Assembly (NCBI GenBank): GCA_963971225.1
Contig: OZ020267.1
Coordinates: 69,289,718 to 69,353,717 of the forward strand
Origin: Melieria omissa
Lineage: Eukaryota; Arthropoda; Insecta; Diptera; Ulidiidae
Direction of reading: 5' to 3'
DNA length: 64,000 nucleotides
Positions 11,805-22,953 of the stretch are shown piece by piece. The notes beneath the pieces were generated by a model. That model saw only the letters and a program-made list of their open reading frames with translations. It was not told the DNA's origin and searched no databases. The position numbers were made by a program, and so were the translations under genes. How positions within the stretch are numbered: the first letter of the stretch is position 1; every line of letters starts with the position of its first letter.

Positions 11805-12105
11805 CCAATGGCATAGAAAATGGTCAGTTTTGTATGGCAGCCCCCTTAAGACTTGGAGATAGCGGGTAGGTTTGTTTGGAAGAAACATTTGGAAGGGAAA
11901 ATAAATGGGTGTCGGTCATACATTTGACATGTCTGGGAGCAACGTGGGAGCAGTGGGAGTCCATTTTATAAAAACGACCATTTTGTATGGGAGCCCTATT
12001 AAGGGTTGGAGATGGGGTATAAATATGTTTGAAAGAAATGTTCAGTAGAGAAAACTAGTGGGGGTCAGTCATAGATTTTAACCCTCTAAGAGCAACTTCT
12101 GACCA
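11805..12105. repeat. Two tandem copies of an about 150-bp unit
   Basis: 'ttttgtatggcagcccccttaag' with 'ttggagat', 'gtttgtttggaagaaac' and 'ggtcatacattt' in the first unit corresponds to 'ttttgtatgggagccctatta' with 'ttggagat', 'atatgtttgaaagaaatg' and 'gtcatagatttt' in the second. It follows the dispersed repeat directly and may be part of it. Confidence 0.6.
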
Positions 12106-13145
12106 ACTGTGGAGCAATTTTTCGAATTTCCGAGCTTTTTTGTGAACTTTACGTCATTTAGCCTCATTGTAGCCACAAAATCTTTTGGCTCATGCATTTT
12201 TTCACCCAACCGCATAAAATGAGAGATTTCGGAGCACCGAAATCGAAAAGTCTTGCAGTAAATCATGTCTATTGCCCATCTAACTTAACCCAACCCAACC
12301 TACTGCATCCAACACCAACATCCATCGCTCTGTGTTGTCACTTGTCAAAAATAATTTTCACTTTCAACAGTTTTTAAAATAAATCATCACACCAAAAGCG
12401 TCACTTTAGGCGCCTAATAAATATTATTTTTTTAGCTTGCTGACTTTTTGTAGAATTTCATATAATTGTTATTATTCATAGCAGTTTTTTTGGCACTGAT
12501 TTGCATTTGCCTAACCTTCAGCAGCGTTTAGTAAATGCAGCATCAATTAGTTGTATTTAAAAATTTTTTTTTTATTTTATTTCAAAACAAAAATTAAAAA
12601 AAAATCAGAAAAAAATTTAAAAAAAAACCCTAAATTGTTGAAAACTTTTTTCAAGGACATTGGAAATGTGAGCGCAAATATGTTTGTATTAGTGTTTGCT
12701 GCCCAACCCAGAATAAATATTTTTTCATACCTTTTAATAGTTGTTATTGTTTATGAAAACCGCAAATTAATAAAAAAAAATGCACAACAAGTGCATCAAA
12801 ATTGCTTAATTGGCAACAATTTGCAACAATTTAATGCATCAGCGGTTGTCAGGAGTATTTATATAATATTTGGTTTTTTGCCATTTCCCCACAGCCGCAC
12901 AAAAATCCCAACACGAACAATTCAATTTAGTTTCGTTTTATTTATGACACAATTAAAAAAAAAAAACCAAAAATTTATTTGCCATATAACTTTTTTGCAC
13001 TTTCACTGTCAATGCTGATGCTGTTTATTGCTGTTTGAATTGTTGTTGTTGTTGTTGTATTTGCTGTTGAAACTTTTGGGCGCAAACATTTTAATTAATT
13101 GCAACATTAGCTGTTCGCTGCCGGCAACACAGCTGCCTGTGAATT
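12106..13145. other. Upstream flank of the Chd64-like gene, no further exon seen
   Basis: AT-rich, ending in a TTG run (13037-13060) just before the proposed first coding exon. A 155-codon open frame at 12551-13018 is Lys/Asn/Phe-rich low-complexity reading with no domain, and I do not call it. Confidence 0.35.
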
Positions 13146-13223
13146 ATGGCACGCGGTCAGACTGTTAGCAGTCAGTTTACACTACGCGCTGAGGTCGAGG
13201 CTGAGCTCAAGAAGCGTGCGTGT
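13146..13223 (+). other. Proposed first coding exon of the Chd64-like gene
   Basis: ATG at 13146 (context gaattATGG) opens MARGQTVSSQFTLRAEVEAE followed by LKKR. This resembles the N-terminal helix of transgelin-family proteins (LxAxVxxKxxxKR before the CH domain) and leads directly into exon 2, which begins PRNKEQEQEVLNW in phase 0. A phase-0 donor is needed. GT dinucleotides in that phase occur at 13224, 13230, 13236 and 13242, all inside a GT microsatellite. 13224 adds only Ala-Cys after KKR; 13242 (gtatgt) is the best donor by consensus but would add seven further residues. The end is therefore uncertain. Confidence 0.65.
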
Positions 13224-14193
13224 GTGTGTGTGGGTGTGTTTGTATGTGTGTGTAGCATAAATTTCAATTTAATATGTTTTTTTTGGGTAGTAATTTAAAG
13301 CGCAAATGAGTACAAATGGCAATTTTGCGCAGCAATCAATTAATGTTACTCATACGCCACAGTGGTCCTAAGGCTGCAGTGTAGAATGCAGCGCAAATAA
13401 ATACAAATTAAATTAGAAAATTAAATTGGTGCACAAATGCAGTAAGGGGCGAGCATAAACAATTAAAAATGCGCCTAAAAATATGCTACACAACCAAAAA
13501 AAAAAACACACTGAAGGCCAATTTTTCTCTGCAAACGTTATGTTGCTTTAAATGTTCACCTAAAAATTTTGTTTTATTGTGTCAATATTTATAAAAATCG
13601 TTTCTTCTTTCTCTGCAGCCCCGCAACAAGGAACAAGAACAGGAAGTGCTCAACTGGGTTTTTGCCGTATTGGGCGAAAAAGTACCCAGCGGCCAGTATG
13701 AGGACATACTCAAGGACGGCATTGTGCTGTGCAAGTTGGCCAACAAATTGGCGCCTGGCTCTGTGAAGAAAATCCAAGAGCGCGGCACCAACTTTCAGCT
13801 GATGGAGAATATTCAACGCTTCCAGGCGGCTGTCAAGAAATACGGTGTGCCCGAGGAGGAAATCTTTCAGACAGCGGATCTGTTCGAGCGTCGCAATATT
13901 CCACAGGTGACGCTGTCGCTGTACGCGCTGGGACGCATTGTAAGTCATATTGAAGCCAGAGAGTACTTGTTTCTTTAGAGCAATAATAATTTTTTCAATT
14001 TTTTTCATAGACACAAAAGCATCCAGAATTCACAGGCCCCACTTTGGGTCCCAAGATGGCCGACAAGAACGAGCGCGAATTCACCGAAGATCAGCTGCGC
14101 GCGCACCAGGGCGAACTCAACTTGCAGATGGGCTTCAACAAGGGCGCCTCACAGTCGGGACACGGCGGCTTTGGCAACACGCGTCACATGTAG
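13146..14193 (+). CDS. Chd64: Calponin-homology protein of the transgelin family, Chd64-like (three exons)
   Basis: The exons are 13146-13223 (proposed), 13619-13939 and 14011-14193 with stop TAG at 14191. Intron 2 is 71 bp, gtaagt to catag, phase 0, and the exon-2 acceptor is ctctgcag. The predicted length is about 193 residues against about 190 in the family. A single calponin-homology domain covers roughly residues 27-135, with WVFAVLGEKVPSGQYEDIL, the core DGIVLCKLANKLAPGSVKK and LMENIQRFQ. A C-terminal calponin-like repeat (LNLQMGFNKGASQSG, residues 169-183) ends GNTRHM. Such proteins bind actin and act in cytoplasm and muscle; Drosophila Chd64 is also reported to bind the juvenile-hormone response element with FKBP39. 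Drosophila Mp20 is the alternative but has different signature residues. The family is certain and the paralogue likely. Exon 1 and its donor are inferred. Confidence 0.9.
13216..13255 (+). repeat. GT microsatellite overlapping the exon-1 splice donor
   Basis: Run of tgtgtgtgtgtgggtgtgtttgtatgtgtgtg-type sequence directly abutting the codons for LKKR. It supplies many possible GT donors, only every third of which keeps the frame with exon 2. Confidence 0.85.
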
Positions 14194-14490
14194 AGCGTTG
14201 TTGTTGCTATAGTGTGTTGCGTTTATTTTCAGTAAATTTATGCATGTTTTCTATAAAGCCTCAGTTGTGCATTGTCACGAAGAAGAAGGCATGTTTCAGC
14301 ATCAAAACCAAACAAAGCAAGTTTTAGTTTTTTTTATACCCCAGTGTCTTAAAAAAATCTGGTGTCTTTTTTTTAAATGTTTTTTAGTATTTCCTATGTT
14401 TTTTCATTTATGGAATTTTTTGTCAACTTTAAATGTAATCAATTAAAATTAAACTAAATAAAATAAATACATTTAATTTGTATTAGAAGA
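14194..14490 (+). terminator. 3' untranslated region with polyadenylation signals
   Basis: After the TAG stop the sequence becomes AT-rich. Overlapping AATAAA hexamers occur at 14457-14462 and 14462-14467, about 265 bp past the stop, and would suit cleavage near 14480-14500. The cleavage site itself cannot be seen. Confidence 0.55.
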
Positions 14491-15405
14491 AAAACAAGTT
14501 GAAGATTCTTACAAAACATTGGCTAAATTTTTGTTCGAAAGCTTATTGAGATGATGAGCGGGTTCAGTGAACATGTATTATTACTGCTTCTCACGAACTC
14601 ACACACAGATTACTCTGAATCTGTGCTTGATTGCAATTCGCGTATCTTTAGCAGCACTCAACACTCAATCAAGTCCAAACAAATCGCTTATGTTCTCTTC
14701 CTCTTGCTGCCAGCTTGGTGGTCAGACAATTTTGCGTATGAATGTGTGATGAGAAGTGGGCGAAATTGCTTTGTAAGTGCCAATCATAAAAGCAAATACA
14801 ACACACAATGAAATAGCCACCTGCATGGCAGCTGATAAGCGTGCGAAACGTGTCATGAAAGATGAGACGGACAGAAAGCAGCGCATATTTGAATAGCGAG
14901 CTACAGGGGAAGAGGTAGTTGTGAGGTGTTTTAGGCATTTTAGTGTAGATGTAGTGGAACTGTGTGCTGCAAAGTTTTGTGCAGATCAGTTTGGCTGCTT
15001 GTGTGGGACTTTTAGGGTTCGTGAACTTAACGCTACTGCATTTAGAAAAAATTTCATTTATTTTGAGATGGTTTATAAATGTTTTTATATGTGGTAGAGT
15101 GAAAATCTGTATGGGATAGCATACAAAAATTTAAATTCAAAATTCAAAAAAATTCAAAATTCAAAATAAATTGGTATAGCTGAAAACCTAACAACTAAAG
15201 TTGGAAAAAGTAGCATTGAACAACAAAAAAACAAATTGTTTTTCAACTGAAAGGGGAAGGGCGGCAGCAAAAAAAAGTATACGAGCACTTATATTGGCGT
15301 TTTGAAAGTTTATGTCTACTATTTTATTCTCAAAGTTTTCCTCTTTTGCAAATTCTTATGGTGAATCGGCATAAGAAAACCGTGTTTTCTTCAATTTAAG
15401 TATAC
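14491..15405. other. Intergenic DNA, no gene seen
   Basis: Unremarkable AT-rich DNA with a few short open frames lacking any domain. A small direct repeat of 'aaattcaaaattc' lies near 15130-15165. Confidence 0.4.
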
Positions 15406-16270
15406 AATGTGTTCATCAATTTGATGTAAAATACTACTAGGAACATTTTTATGAATAATTTTAACCCTCTAGCTCCTATTTTTATGGGTCAATTTTACCC
15501 TTTTTTTTTCGTAGATGCTAAAAAATTTCTGCAATTCAGAATGCGTTAAGCAATTTGATGTAAAGTACCAGAAAAGTGTGCATGAAATATTTTAACCCTT
15601 TATTCTGAGTCAATTTTATCCTTTTTTAAAATTTTCTTAGAAAAAGGACTTTTAAGGAATATATTTTAGGTATATATTGTTCAGCTATTTGATGCAAAAT
15701 TTTACGAGGAATTTTTTTGTCACACATTTTAACCATCAAGCTTCTATTTTTGGGGTAAATTTGACCCAATTTTTTTTTAATATGCAAAAAAAGTTCTTTC
15801 AAAAAGGACTTTTAAGGAATACATTTTAGGTATATGAAGTGTTCAGCAATTTGATGTTAAATACTACGACACATATTTTTATGAAACATTTTAACCCTCT
15901 AACTCTAATTTTATGGATCCATTTGAGCCTTTTTTCTTGAATGCCAAAAAATATCCTTTAAAAAAGGACTTTTTAAGGACAAAATGTACTACAAAAATAT
16001 TTGCCATACAATTCTACTATAGGTCTCTGAAGACACCAAAGCCACAGTTTAACTTGAATTCCAGAAATAAGGCAAAACTAAAGAAGAATTTAAGGATTTA
16101 TTTAAGGATTACTTATTTTAGGTATATGAAGTGTTCAGCAGTTTCATGTTAAATACTACGACAGACATTTTGTGGAGCAGGTTAACCCTCTAGTTTCAAT
16201 TTTTATGGGTCACTTTGGGCTTTTTTTCTTTCATGCTAAAAAATATCCTTTGAAAAAGGACTTTTTAAGG
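15406..16270. repeat. Degenerate tandem repeat, about 130-165 bp unit
   Basis: The series 'ttcagcaatttgatgt', 'attttaaccctctag', 'ttttatgggtcaattt', 'aaaaaggacttttaagga' and 'ttttaggtatatgaagtg' recurs with the first motif at about 15411, 15551, 15679, 15841 and 16133. The last unit carries about 130 extra bases. No coding sense; AT-rich satellite-like. Confidence 0.75.
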
Positions 16271-16595
16271 ACAAAATGTATTACTGCCATATAGAACAAG
16301 ACAGACGCTGTTCAGTATTTATTACAAGAATGGTGCTTAACTGGAACTTCTAAGAGAACAAAAGTTACAGAAGACTAAAGAACATTAAAAGGATCTCAAT
16401 TCTATGCGAATTATATGGGATTTATGCCGCATGGGATACTCCAGATCGATTCAGATGGGAAGAACTGATTGATATGCTTTCAAATTAAATGAACACATGA
16501 AAACATTGAACAATCTAACCTAAATATTTTGGTCCAACAAAAAAAAGAAACAGTCACACCATTAGTTGACAAATTTTCATATTCAGCCCTGACGT
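16271..16595. other. Unassigned DNA, possible transposon fragment
   Basis: Base composition is more balanced than in the flanking arrays. No open frame or motif could be identified. Confidence 0.2.
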
Positions 16596-16835
16596 GAAGG
16601 GGAGATGTGGGTTAAAGTATCAGTAACCAGTTGCCAAAGTATCAGTAACCCCATTCTGAAAGGCATTTCGAGTTGACCTTCAAAGTCCATTCGTTTGAAA
16701 TGTTTGTTGTAACACATGTTGAAAAGCAAAACAGTGTTGCATACACATTTCAAACGGGTGGAATTTGTGGTATCCCAACAGACCCATAACGAGGCCTAAG
16801 TGTGTCTCATAGTCACTGTTACCTACCTACTTTAC
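16596..16835 (+). repeat. Dispersed repeat resembling a LINE/SINE 3' tail, copy 1
   Basis: The segment about 16745-16815 ('aaacgggtggaatttgtgg', 'gacccataacgaggcctaag', 'tgtgtctc') matches, with substitutions, the segment near 60856-60925 inside the piggyBac relic. A small tandem duplication of 'aaagtatcagtaacc' lies at about 16613 and 16637. The family is inferred; no reverse transcriptase domain is visible. Confidence 0.55.
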
Positions 16836-18220
16836 TTTTTAAGAAATTTTTTGGAAGGCCCTGAAGACAAAACTCAATCAGTCTATGAAAAGTTCGCCTA
16901 CCAAATGTTCAGTGAATTCCATTTCAAATTGTCACCAAATTAAATTAAAATTGTTCACAAGTTTTGAATCAAACACCGGCTGCGTCGTGAGTAGAATATA
17001 TACGCTTAGGCACAACTTTGTCTAATCTTTAGGCGACGTTCGTGTTGTTGTGTTACGTCTGTCTGCTAGCACAGACGCACACAAAACACTGACAAATCTG
17101 ACAGCGCAACAACAACTATAGTCAAACATTGCTATGCTTTATTGCTTACTTTAGATTCGTTTCAGTGTTGTCAGCTTTGCGCAGAGTGTGAGACAATAAG
17201 AATGTCTGATAGACATTTATCTGCGTCTTAATGTCAACAGCTGCTTAAAGCAAATCGCACACTGGGCTGGAACCTTTCGCTCTCCGAACACAGAATATCT
17301 TTTACCCATAAATATTCGATACAACTACAAAAAAAAAGCAACAGAACTCTATTTTTACGCTCACATTCAAAGAAGAAAGTCAGCAAAGCAAACTGCGAAA
17401 TTGATAAACATTCGTGTGTGCGTCTGTGTGTTGGTGCGGCTTAAGACAATGCGCCATTATAATTCGCCACATTGCCGCACACTTAATAATAGCAACAACA
17501 ACAACAACAACAATGAATGCATTATGGACGCCAAAGTCTCCTGCTGGGCCATTTAAATGGGCCACGTAGTTGCCTGCTTTCCCTTCAATCACTGTGCGAA
17601 CATTGGTGCTTTGCACAAGTTGGCGCACCTGTCTGTGCTGTTGTCACTCCGCTCCACTTCTTCTCCTCGAGCTGATCCATTTCGCCAGCAGCCCCACTCA
17701 TCCATAAATGTTTGGGCATTTCAGACAAACAAAGTGGACATTTTGCCTGTGTGGCATTTGTGATAATGAATGCGTTCCACACAGACACACACACACACCA
17801 CACATCTACACACAGACGTAGGTGTTTGTGCGTTACATATAGTCACATATATTGTCGAGTTGCGTGTGTGTGTGTATAGATCTATGTTTATATTCACGTC
17901 AGCGTATTTATTTAATTTTATTTATGCTGACAATAAAACGACAACTGCGAACTGCAAACTTGTACAGGTGTGTCAAAGTTTGTGCATAGCTGAGCGCACA
18001 TCTGTCACGTATGTGTGTGTGAGTGTGAATGTATGTTGAATTGTACAAATACCAGCTAATAATACTGTTTATTGGTATTAAATTCAGAGTGACAACTGTT
18101 GATTTTTTCCATCAGCTTTTGAGGTTATGTTAGGTTCCTTTGACTGCGGTTTTCTAAAGGTTTTTTCTGTATGTTTCTTCTATTTTTTGGTATTGTTTGA
18201 TGTTCTCTTTAGCAAATGTT
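16836..18220. other. Intergenic DNA, no gene seen
   Basis: CAA- and CA-rich fly-type spacer with CA microsatellites at about 17787 and GT runs at about 17865 and 18013. Several 60-90 codon open frames on both strands overlap each other and have no domains. Confidence 0.4.
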
Positions 18221-19080
18221 GGTATCGGAAATGAAATTTTTAATGAAAAATTTTGCAATTTGAAGGAAAATAACTCAAAAAGCTATATTAAGTTATATTA
18301 TTTTTTTTAATATTTCATATTGAAAAAAAATTTAAAAACTATTAGAAAATCCAAAAATAGATTTTTTGTTGTATTAACTCTTCTTTTGTATTGAAATGAT
18401 TTAACGTTTTGAATAAGAAGTCAAATAAAATTAGAATTCAAAATTATAGTTTTTGTTGCATTTACTTCTCTTTTATATTGAAATGGTTTAACTTTTTGAA
18501 TAAGAAGTTAAATTAAATTTTAAATGTTGCACTCTGACAAAAATAACTAAAGAAAATATTCGAAAAACCAAAGTTATAAAGTTTTTTAAAATTAATATCT
18601 CCATCAAAAGGCTTAAGAATAAAAAAAATATACATATTTGTTATGCGTTTTAGCAATAAAATTAAAAAAATTTAAATAAAATTGAAAACAAACCGTTTAA
18701 AAATAGGTGCCCTCTAAAAAAAAAACTTTTTTTAAAACCAAAATTATAATTTTTTTTATTATCTCTATCAAAGGGTTAAAGAATTTTTATAGAAAAATTT
18801 GTTTAATCTTTAATATTGCGTTATTATTTTTTTTATTATTTTTCATGTTGAATGTAAATAATGCAAAAAACTATTAGAAAAACTAAAATTATAGATTTTG
18901 TTGCATTGGTATTTTTGTTGTGTTGAAAAATTTTGAGTTTTTGTATAAAAAGCTGAATAAATGAAAATAAAAATTAAATGTTTATTTAAAAAAAAGTCGC
19001 TCTCTGATGAAAATAACTTAGAAAACTATTCGAGAGACGAAAGTTATCTAATTTTAATTTAATTTCTCTAACATATTGAA
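18221..19080. repeat. AT-rich degenerate repeat block
   Basis: Repeated phrases such as 'attgaaatgatttaacgtt' and 'ttgaataagaagt' (18393 onward and again about 88 bases later), and 'aaaactattagaaaa' with 'aaaattatag', recur loosely across 18220-19070. Units are too decayed for a clean period. Confidence 0.5.
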
Positions 19081-19240
19081 AAGGTTTTACATATTGAAAA
19101 GAAATTTTGTTATTGTTGCTGTTGATATGAGTTTGCATTCTTCTTTTTTTCTTTTTCTTGCAAAGGTTTTACATTTTTGAAGAGACATTTTGTGATTGTT
19201 GCTGTTGATATGAGTTTGCATTCTTCTGTTCAACTGCTTT
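19081..19240. repeat. Tandem duplication of an 82-bp unit
   Basis: Two units beginning 'aaggttttaca' at 19081 and 19163 share 'ttgttgctgttgatatgagt' and 'ttgcattcttct'. They differ at several positions in the first half. Confidence 0.8.
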
Positions 19241-21540
19241 GGGTTCCATTTCCGGTCACTGTACAATAGAAATCCAAAAATTTGAAAACCCACGCAAGAC
19301 ATGAAATACAGAAACTTGTTGTAGTAGTTGTTGTGTTATTGTGCTACAAAAATGTTAAAATTTATTTCAGTACAAGTAACTTTTTGCTTCTAATGAGTTC
19401 GCTTTCATCTAACAAACTTTCGTCTAACCATTTTGAGTGAAGACTTCAGCAAATTATGAACACAACACAAGTTCTAGCAACTCTTTACTTTGAATAATCA
19501 AAACTTGTGCAATTAATTAATCTAATTCAGCTACCAGCCAGAATGCAACTAACGTTGAATGGACCAGTTTTGCCATTAGTGCAGCGAATCAATTATAAAC
19601 GCCAACAACAATAGTCAACCAACCAGTCGCTTTAACGCGCCAACATTCAACATTAGTTAGAACAACATTAATAACACATACAAATAGACATCAACAACAA
19701 CAATGGCAGTTATCATTTATTGCCGCCATGTTATCAGCAACAATAATAACAACAAAAGTCATGACACCAACACTGACATCAACAGTTTCTGATGTCGACG
19801 TGCATCGTAAGTTATCTGTATGCGCCAAACTATTCACACTCATACAAATACAAACATACATACAGAAATATACACACACGCACATATATTATCGTAAGCA
19901 TTTACATTAACAAACACATTTACAAACACATTTACATACACATATACATTTATAGACACGTTTATTCCTACATATACACATTTACATACACATTTACATT
20001 TACATACACAAACATGCTTAAGTATGCACTAAATGCGTGCACGTGTTGCCAACTCACCGGCAAAACTTACCTACAATCATTAACTCAACAACAACAACAA
20101 CAAAAATTAACTACAACAAAACCTACAAAACTAAAGAAAAAAACACAAAAAGAACGCAAACTTTCACATTTCCACTTGCTATACGTTTCACGTTCGTTCG
20201 CCACATTCCACTTTTCACTTTTCGGTTGCCTGCTTTTCGGCGCTCTTACCGCAACCATTTCCGGCCTCTCTCTATCTCGTTCACTCTCCGCTCTCTCTCT
20301 TTTTGTTCTCTCTTCTTGAGGTTTTTTTTGCATTTGCAACTTTTCCTGCCAATAACTACTGCAACAATAATAGCAAAATGCAAAAAACCATCATAGCAAC
20401 AACAACAACAACAACAACAATCGCAGTAACAAGGCAATAATAACATTACCCGTAGAAATTTGGCTAATAGGCAAAAATTTATGATGCTCACCGGAAAAGT
20501 TTTTCGTCGATTGTTGGCGCGCTGCGCCAGTAAACACAAACACACACATACGCACACACACCCATGAGCCACGAAGAGCTGCCGACATGCGCAGACACAC
20601 ACACTCGCACAATTTAAGGGGAGAGCTGCCCCGCAGCTCATCACAATTTAACTTTAGTCGTAAGTCAAAAAGTTGCCATTTCCACGAAAAACATTTTAAG
20701 CCAACAAAAACAAAAAATTAAAAAAAATATATTTTTTAAAATGCAGAAAAAAAAGAAACTTGTTAACCTTTAAATGCTCAGGAAAAATGATTTCTATAAG
20801 AAGAATTGGTATAAAGAAAAAGGCTTATAATTTTTTTCCATAGTTTCTTGAGTAATTTTCCTTGAGAGCGAAATATTCAAAAAACAAAAATTCAGTTTAA
20901 ATTCATTAGATTTCTTATAAAAAATTTAAAATCTTTTCAAAGTATATTTTTCACACATGAAAAATTATTGTATGCAAATTAAAAAGTGCAATGCGCATTT
21001 ATGGATTAATCCGAAAATCAATGCGTAACTATGTTTGTACGTCTGTGTGAAGTGAAATGTTAGTTTCAGTAAAAATTCACTGAGACTTTCGCTCAGTGCA
21101 TAAATTGCACGTTCAAAGCAATTAAATCAATAAATTTGTAGCAACATTTATTAACAGCGCTGCCAAGCAATGAATCACGCAGTTCGATTGTAACGGTGAA
21201 GGTGAGCGATGTTCGTTGGCGAACAAACACTACACTGCGGCAAAAAGTTTTAAGGTTTTAGTAATTGATGACAGTGGGGAAAATGAAGTGAAGTGGCACT
21301 TCTGCGTCTGCGTGTTCTGTAGTCAAATGTACCAGTCAGCCTGATGGCAAATTAAGTCAATACGCGTATATCATTTTGATGCAACTTTCACCCATGCAGT
21401 GATTTCAATAGGAAATATTCATAAATGGAAAGAGTGTGAATACATTTTCCAATTTTTCGCTGTAGCAAATTTTCTTGGGCGGAGAAGAATACAACAAAAA
21501 ATCTCTCAAATCAAATTTAACGATCAGTTCTGTTTCATAT
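19241..21540. other. Intergenic DNA, no gene seen
   Basis: Rich in aca/caa strings; a run of 'acatttacatacaca' variants lies at 19905-20015. Open frames up to 175 codons (19792-20319) translate repetitive ACA/TAC tracts and then Ser/Leu-rich CT tracts, with no domain. The GC-richer part near 20480-20650 contains CA microsatellites but no recognised exon. Confidence 0.4.
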
Positions 21541-22209
21541 ACTAAATTTAATATATACTAAAATAAATAACAAGTAATAAAATTCAAGATTACAAATTAA
21601 GAAAATTATAATTAAAAAAAAAACAAATTAAAGATTTAAGAAAAAAAAAATTTTTTAAAGATTAAATTAAAAATTTCAAAAAAGAGTTTTATAATTTTTT
21701 TTTAATTTTAAATAAAAATTAAGAAAATAATAATTAAAAAAAATAAAATTAAAGAAAGAAGATAAAATTAAGAAAATAATACATAAACAAAAACAAAATT
21801 AAGGATTTGAGAAATCAAAAATATTTTAGTTTTTTTAAATCATTATCTTTGTTTTTTCTATTTTTTATTTTCTTAATTTTATTTTCTTTCTTTAATTTTT
21901 TTAAATTATTATTTTTTTAGTTAAAATAATAATTAAAAAAAATTTAATTAAAGAAAAAAGATAAAATTAAGAAAACAATAATTATGAATTTAATCTTTTT
22001 TCTTTAATTTTATTTTTTAAATTATTATTGGAAATTAAGAAAATAATAATTTAAAAAATAAAATAAAATTATTTTTTAAATTATTATTTTTAATTAAGAT
22101 AATACTAATTTAAAAAATAAAATTAAGGAAAGAAGATAAAATTAAGAAAATAATACATTTAAAAATAAAACAAAATGAAAGATTTCGAAAATAAAAAAAT
22201 ATTTTATTT
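21541..22209. repeat. AT-only low-complexity tract, left of mariner copy 2
   Basis: Almost pure A/T with scattered G. The phrase 'aattaagaaaataataatt' and its complement 'aattattattttcttaatt' alternate many times, so the tract contains inverted copies able to fold on themselves. It resumes at 22954-23110 after the mariner insertion. Confidence 0.7.
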
Positions 22210-22211
22210 TA

Positions 22212-22951
22212 TCAGGTGTACAACTTTGCTTCCGCCGTTTTTTCCAAAATTAAAAGCTTTATTGCGAAAAAGTGCTTACAGATGTATTATTCAAAGTATT
22301 GTCCGTCGCTAGCGACAACTTTCTCCCATCTTTCCGGCAATTTTCGGATCCCGGCTCGACAAAAGGAGTCCTCTTTTGACGCTATCCATGAAGCAATCCA
22401 TTTTTCCAATTCTTCGAAGGATTGAAAATGTTGATCTGCCAGGCCGTGTGCCATCGAACGGAATAGGTGGAAGTCAGAAGGGGCGACATCTGGGGAATAC
22501 GGCGGGTGGGGCAAGACTTCCCATTTCAGCGTTTCCAGGTACTTTTGGACCACTTTTGCGACGTGAGGCCGAGCATTGTCGTGTTGGAGGATGACTTTGT
22601 CATGTCGCTCTTCCATTTTTAAAACGTTGAAACCACTTCCGACACGTTCTTTCACTCAGAGCAGCATCACCGTAAGTTTCTGAGAGCATTCGATGCGCTT
22701 CAGCTGCATTTTTTTTCGAATTGTAACAGAAAAGTAAAACTTCCCGCAAATGGCGAGAGTTGGGCACATAAACGGACATTTTCGAGCGTGAATAATACGA
22801 AAACAAGAACAACTGTCACTGAAACGGCGATGACAATTCGTTAGGCACTGTCCACACTCACTTTAAAGGCATTACCATCTATGTATTTCAACCAGCCTCA
22901 GCCGGTACAGCCACCTATCGGAAAACGGCGGAAGCAAAGTTGTACACCTGA
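22212..22951 (-). mobile_element. mariner element copy 2 (mauritiana/Mos1-like), internally deleted
   Basis: 740 bp between TA duplications (22210-22211 and 22952-22953), with about 30-bp terminal inverted repeats starting tcaggtgtacaactttg, here fully matched. It is in the same orientation as the copy at 5821-6582 and differs from it by about five substitutions, a T-run length change and the deletion joint. It interrupts an AT-only tract, so the TA-rich region was a natural target. Confidence 0.95.
22287..22779 (-). pseudogene. mariner transposase, internally deleted, second copy
   Basis: It starts at the Met at 22779 (MSVYVPNSRHLREVLLFCY) and keeps the N-terminal helix-turn-helix region to WFQRFKNG. 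At about 22600-22615 it is joined out of frame to the C-terminal part beginning ERHDKVILQHDNARPH. The second and third catalytic Asp residues (HDN and APSD, 34 apart) remain; the first Asp and about 150 residues are gone. The joint differs from copy 1, which retains about twelve more N-terminal codons and lacks the ERH residues. Stop at 22287 after ASDGQYFE. It cannot encode an active enzyme. Confidence 0.92.
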
Positions 22952-22953
22952 TA

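Noticed and set aside
13589..14014. Minus-strand 141-codon open frame opposite Chd64
   Set aside because: Antisense shadow of exon 2; the plus strand has the CH domain and splice signals.
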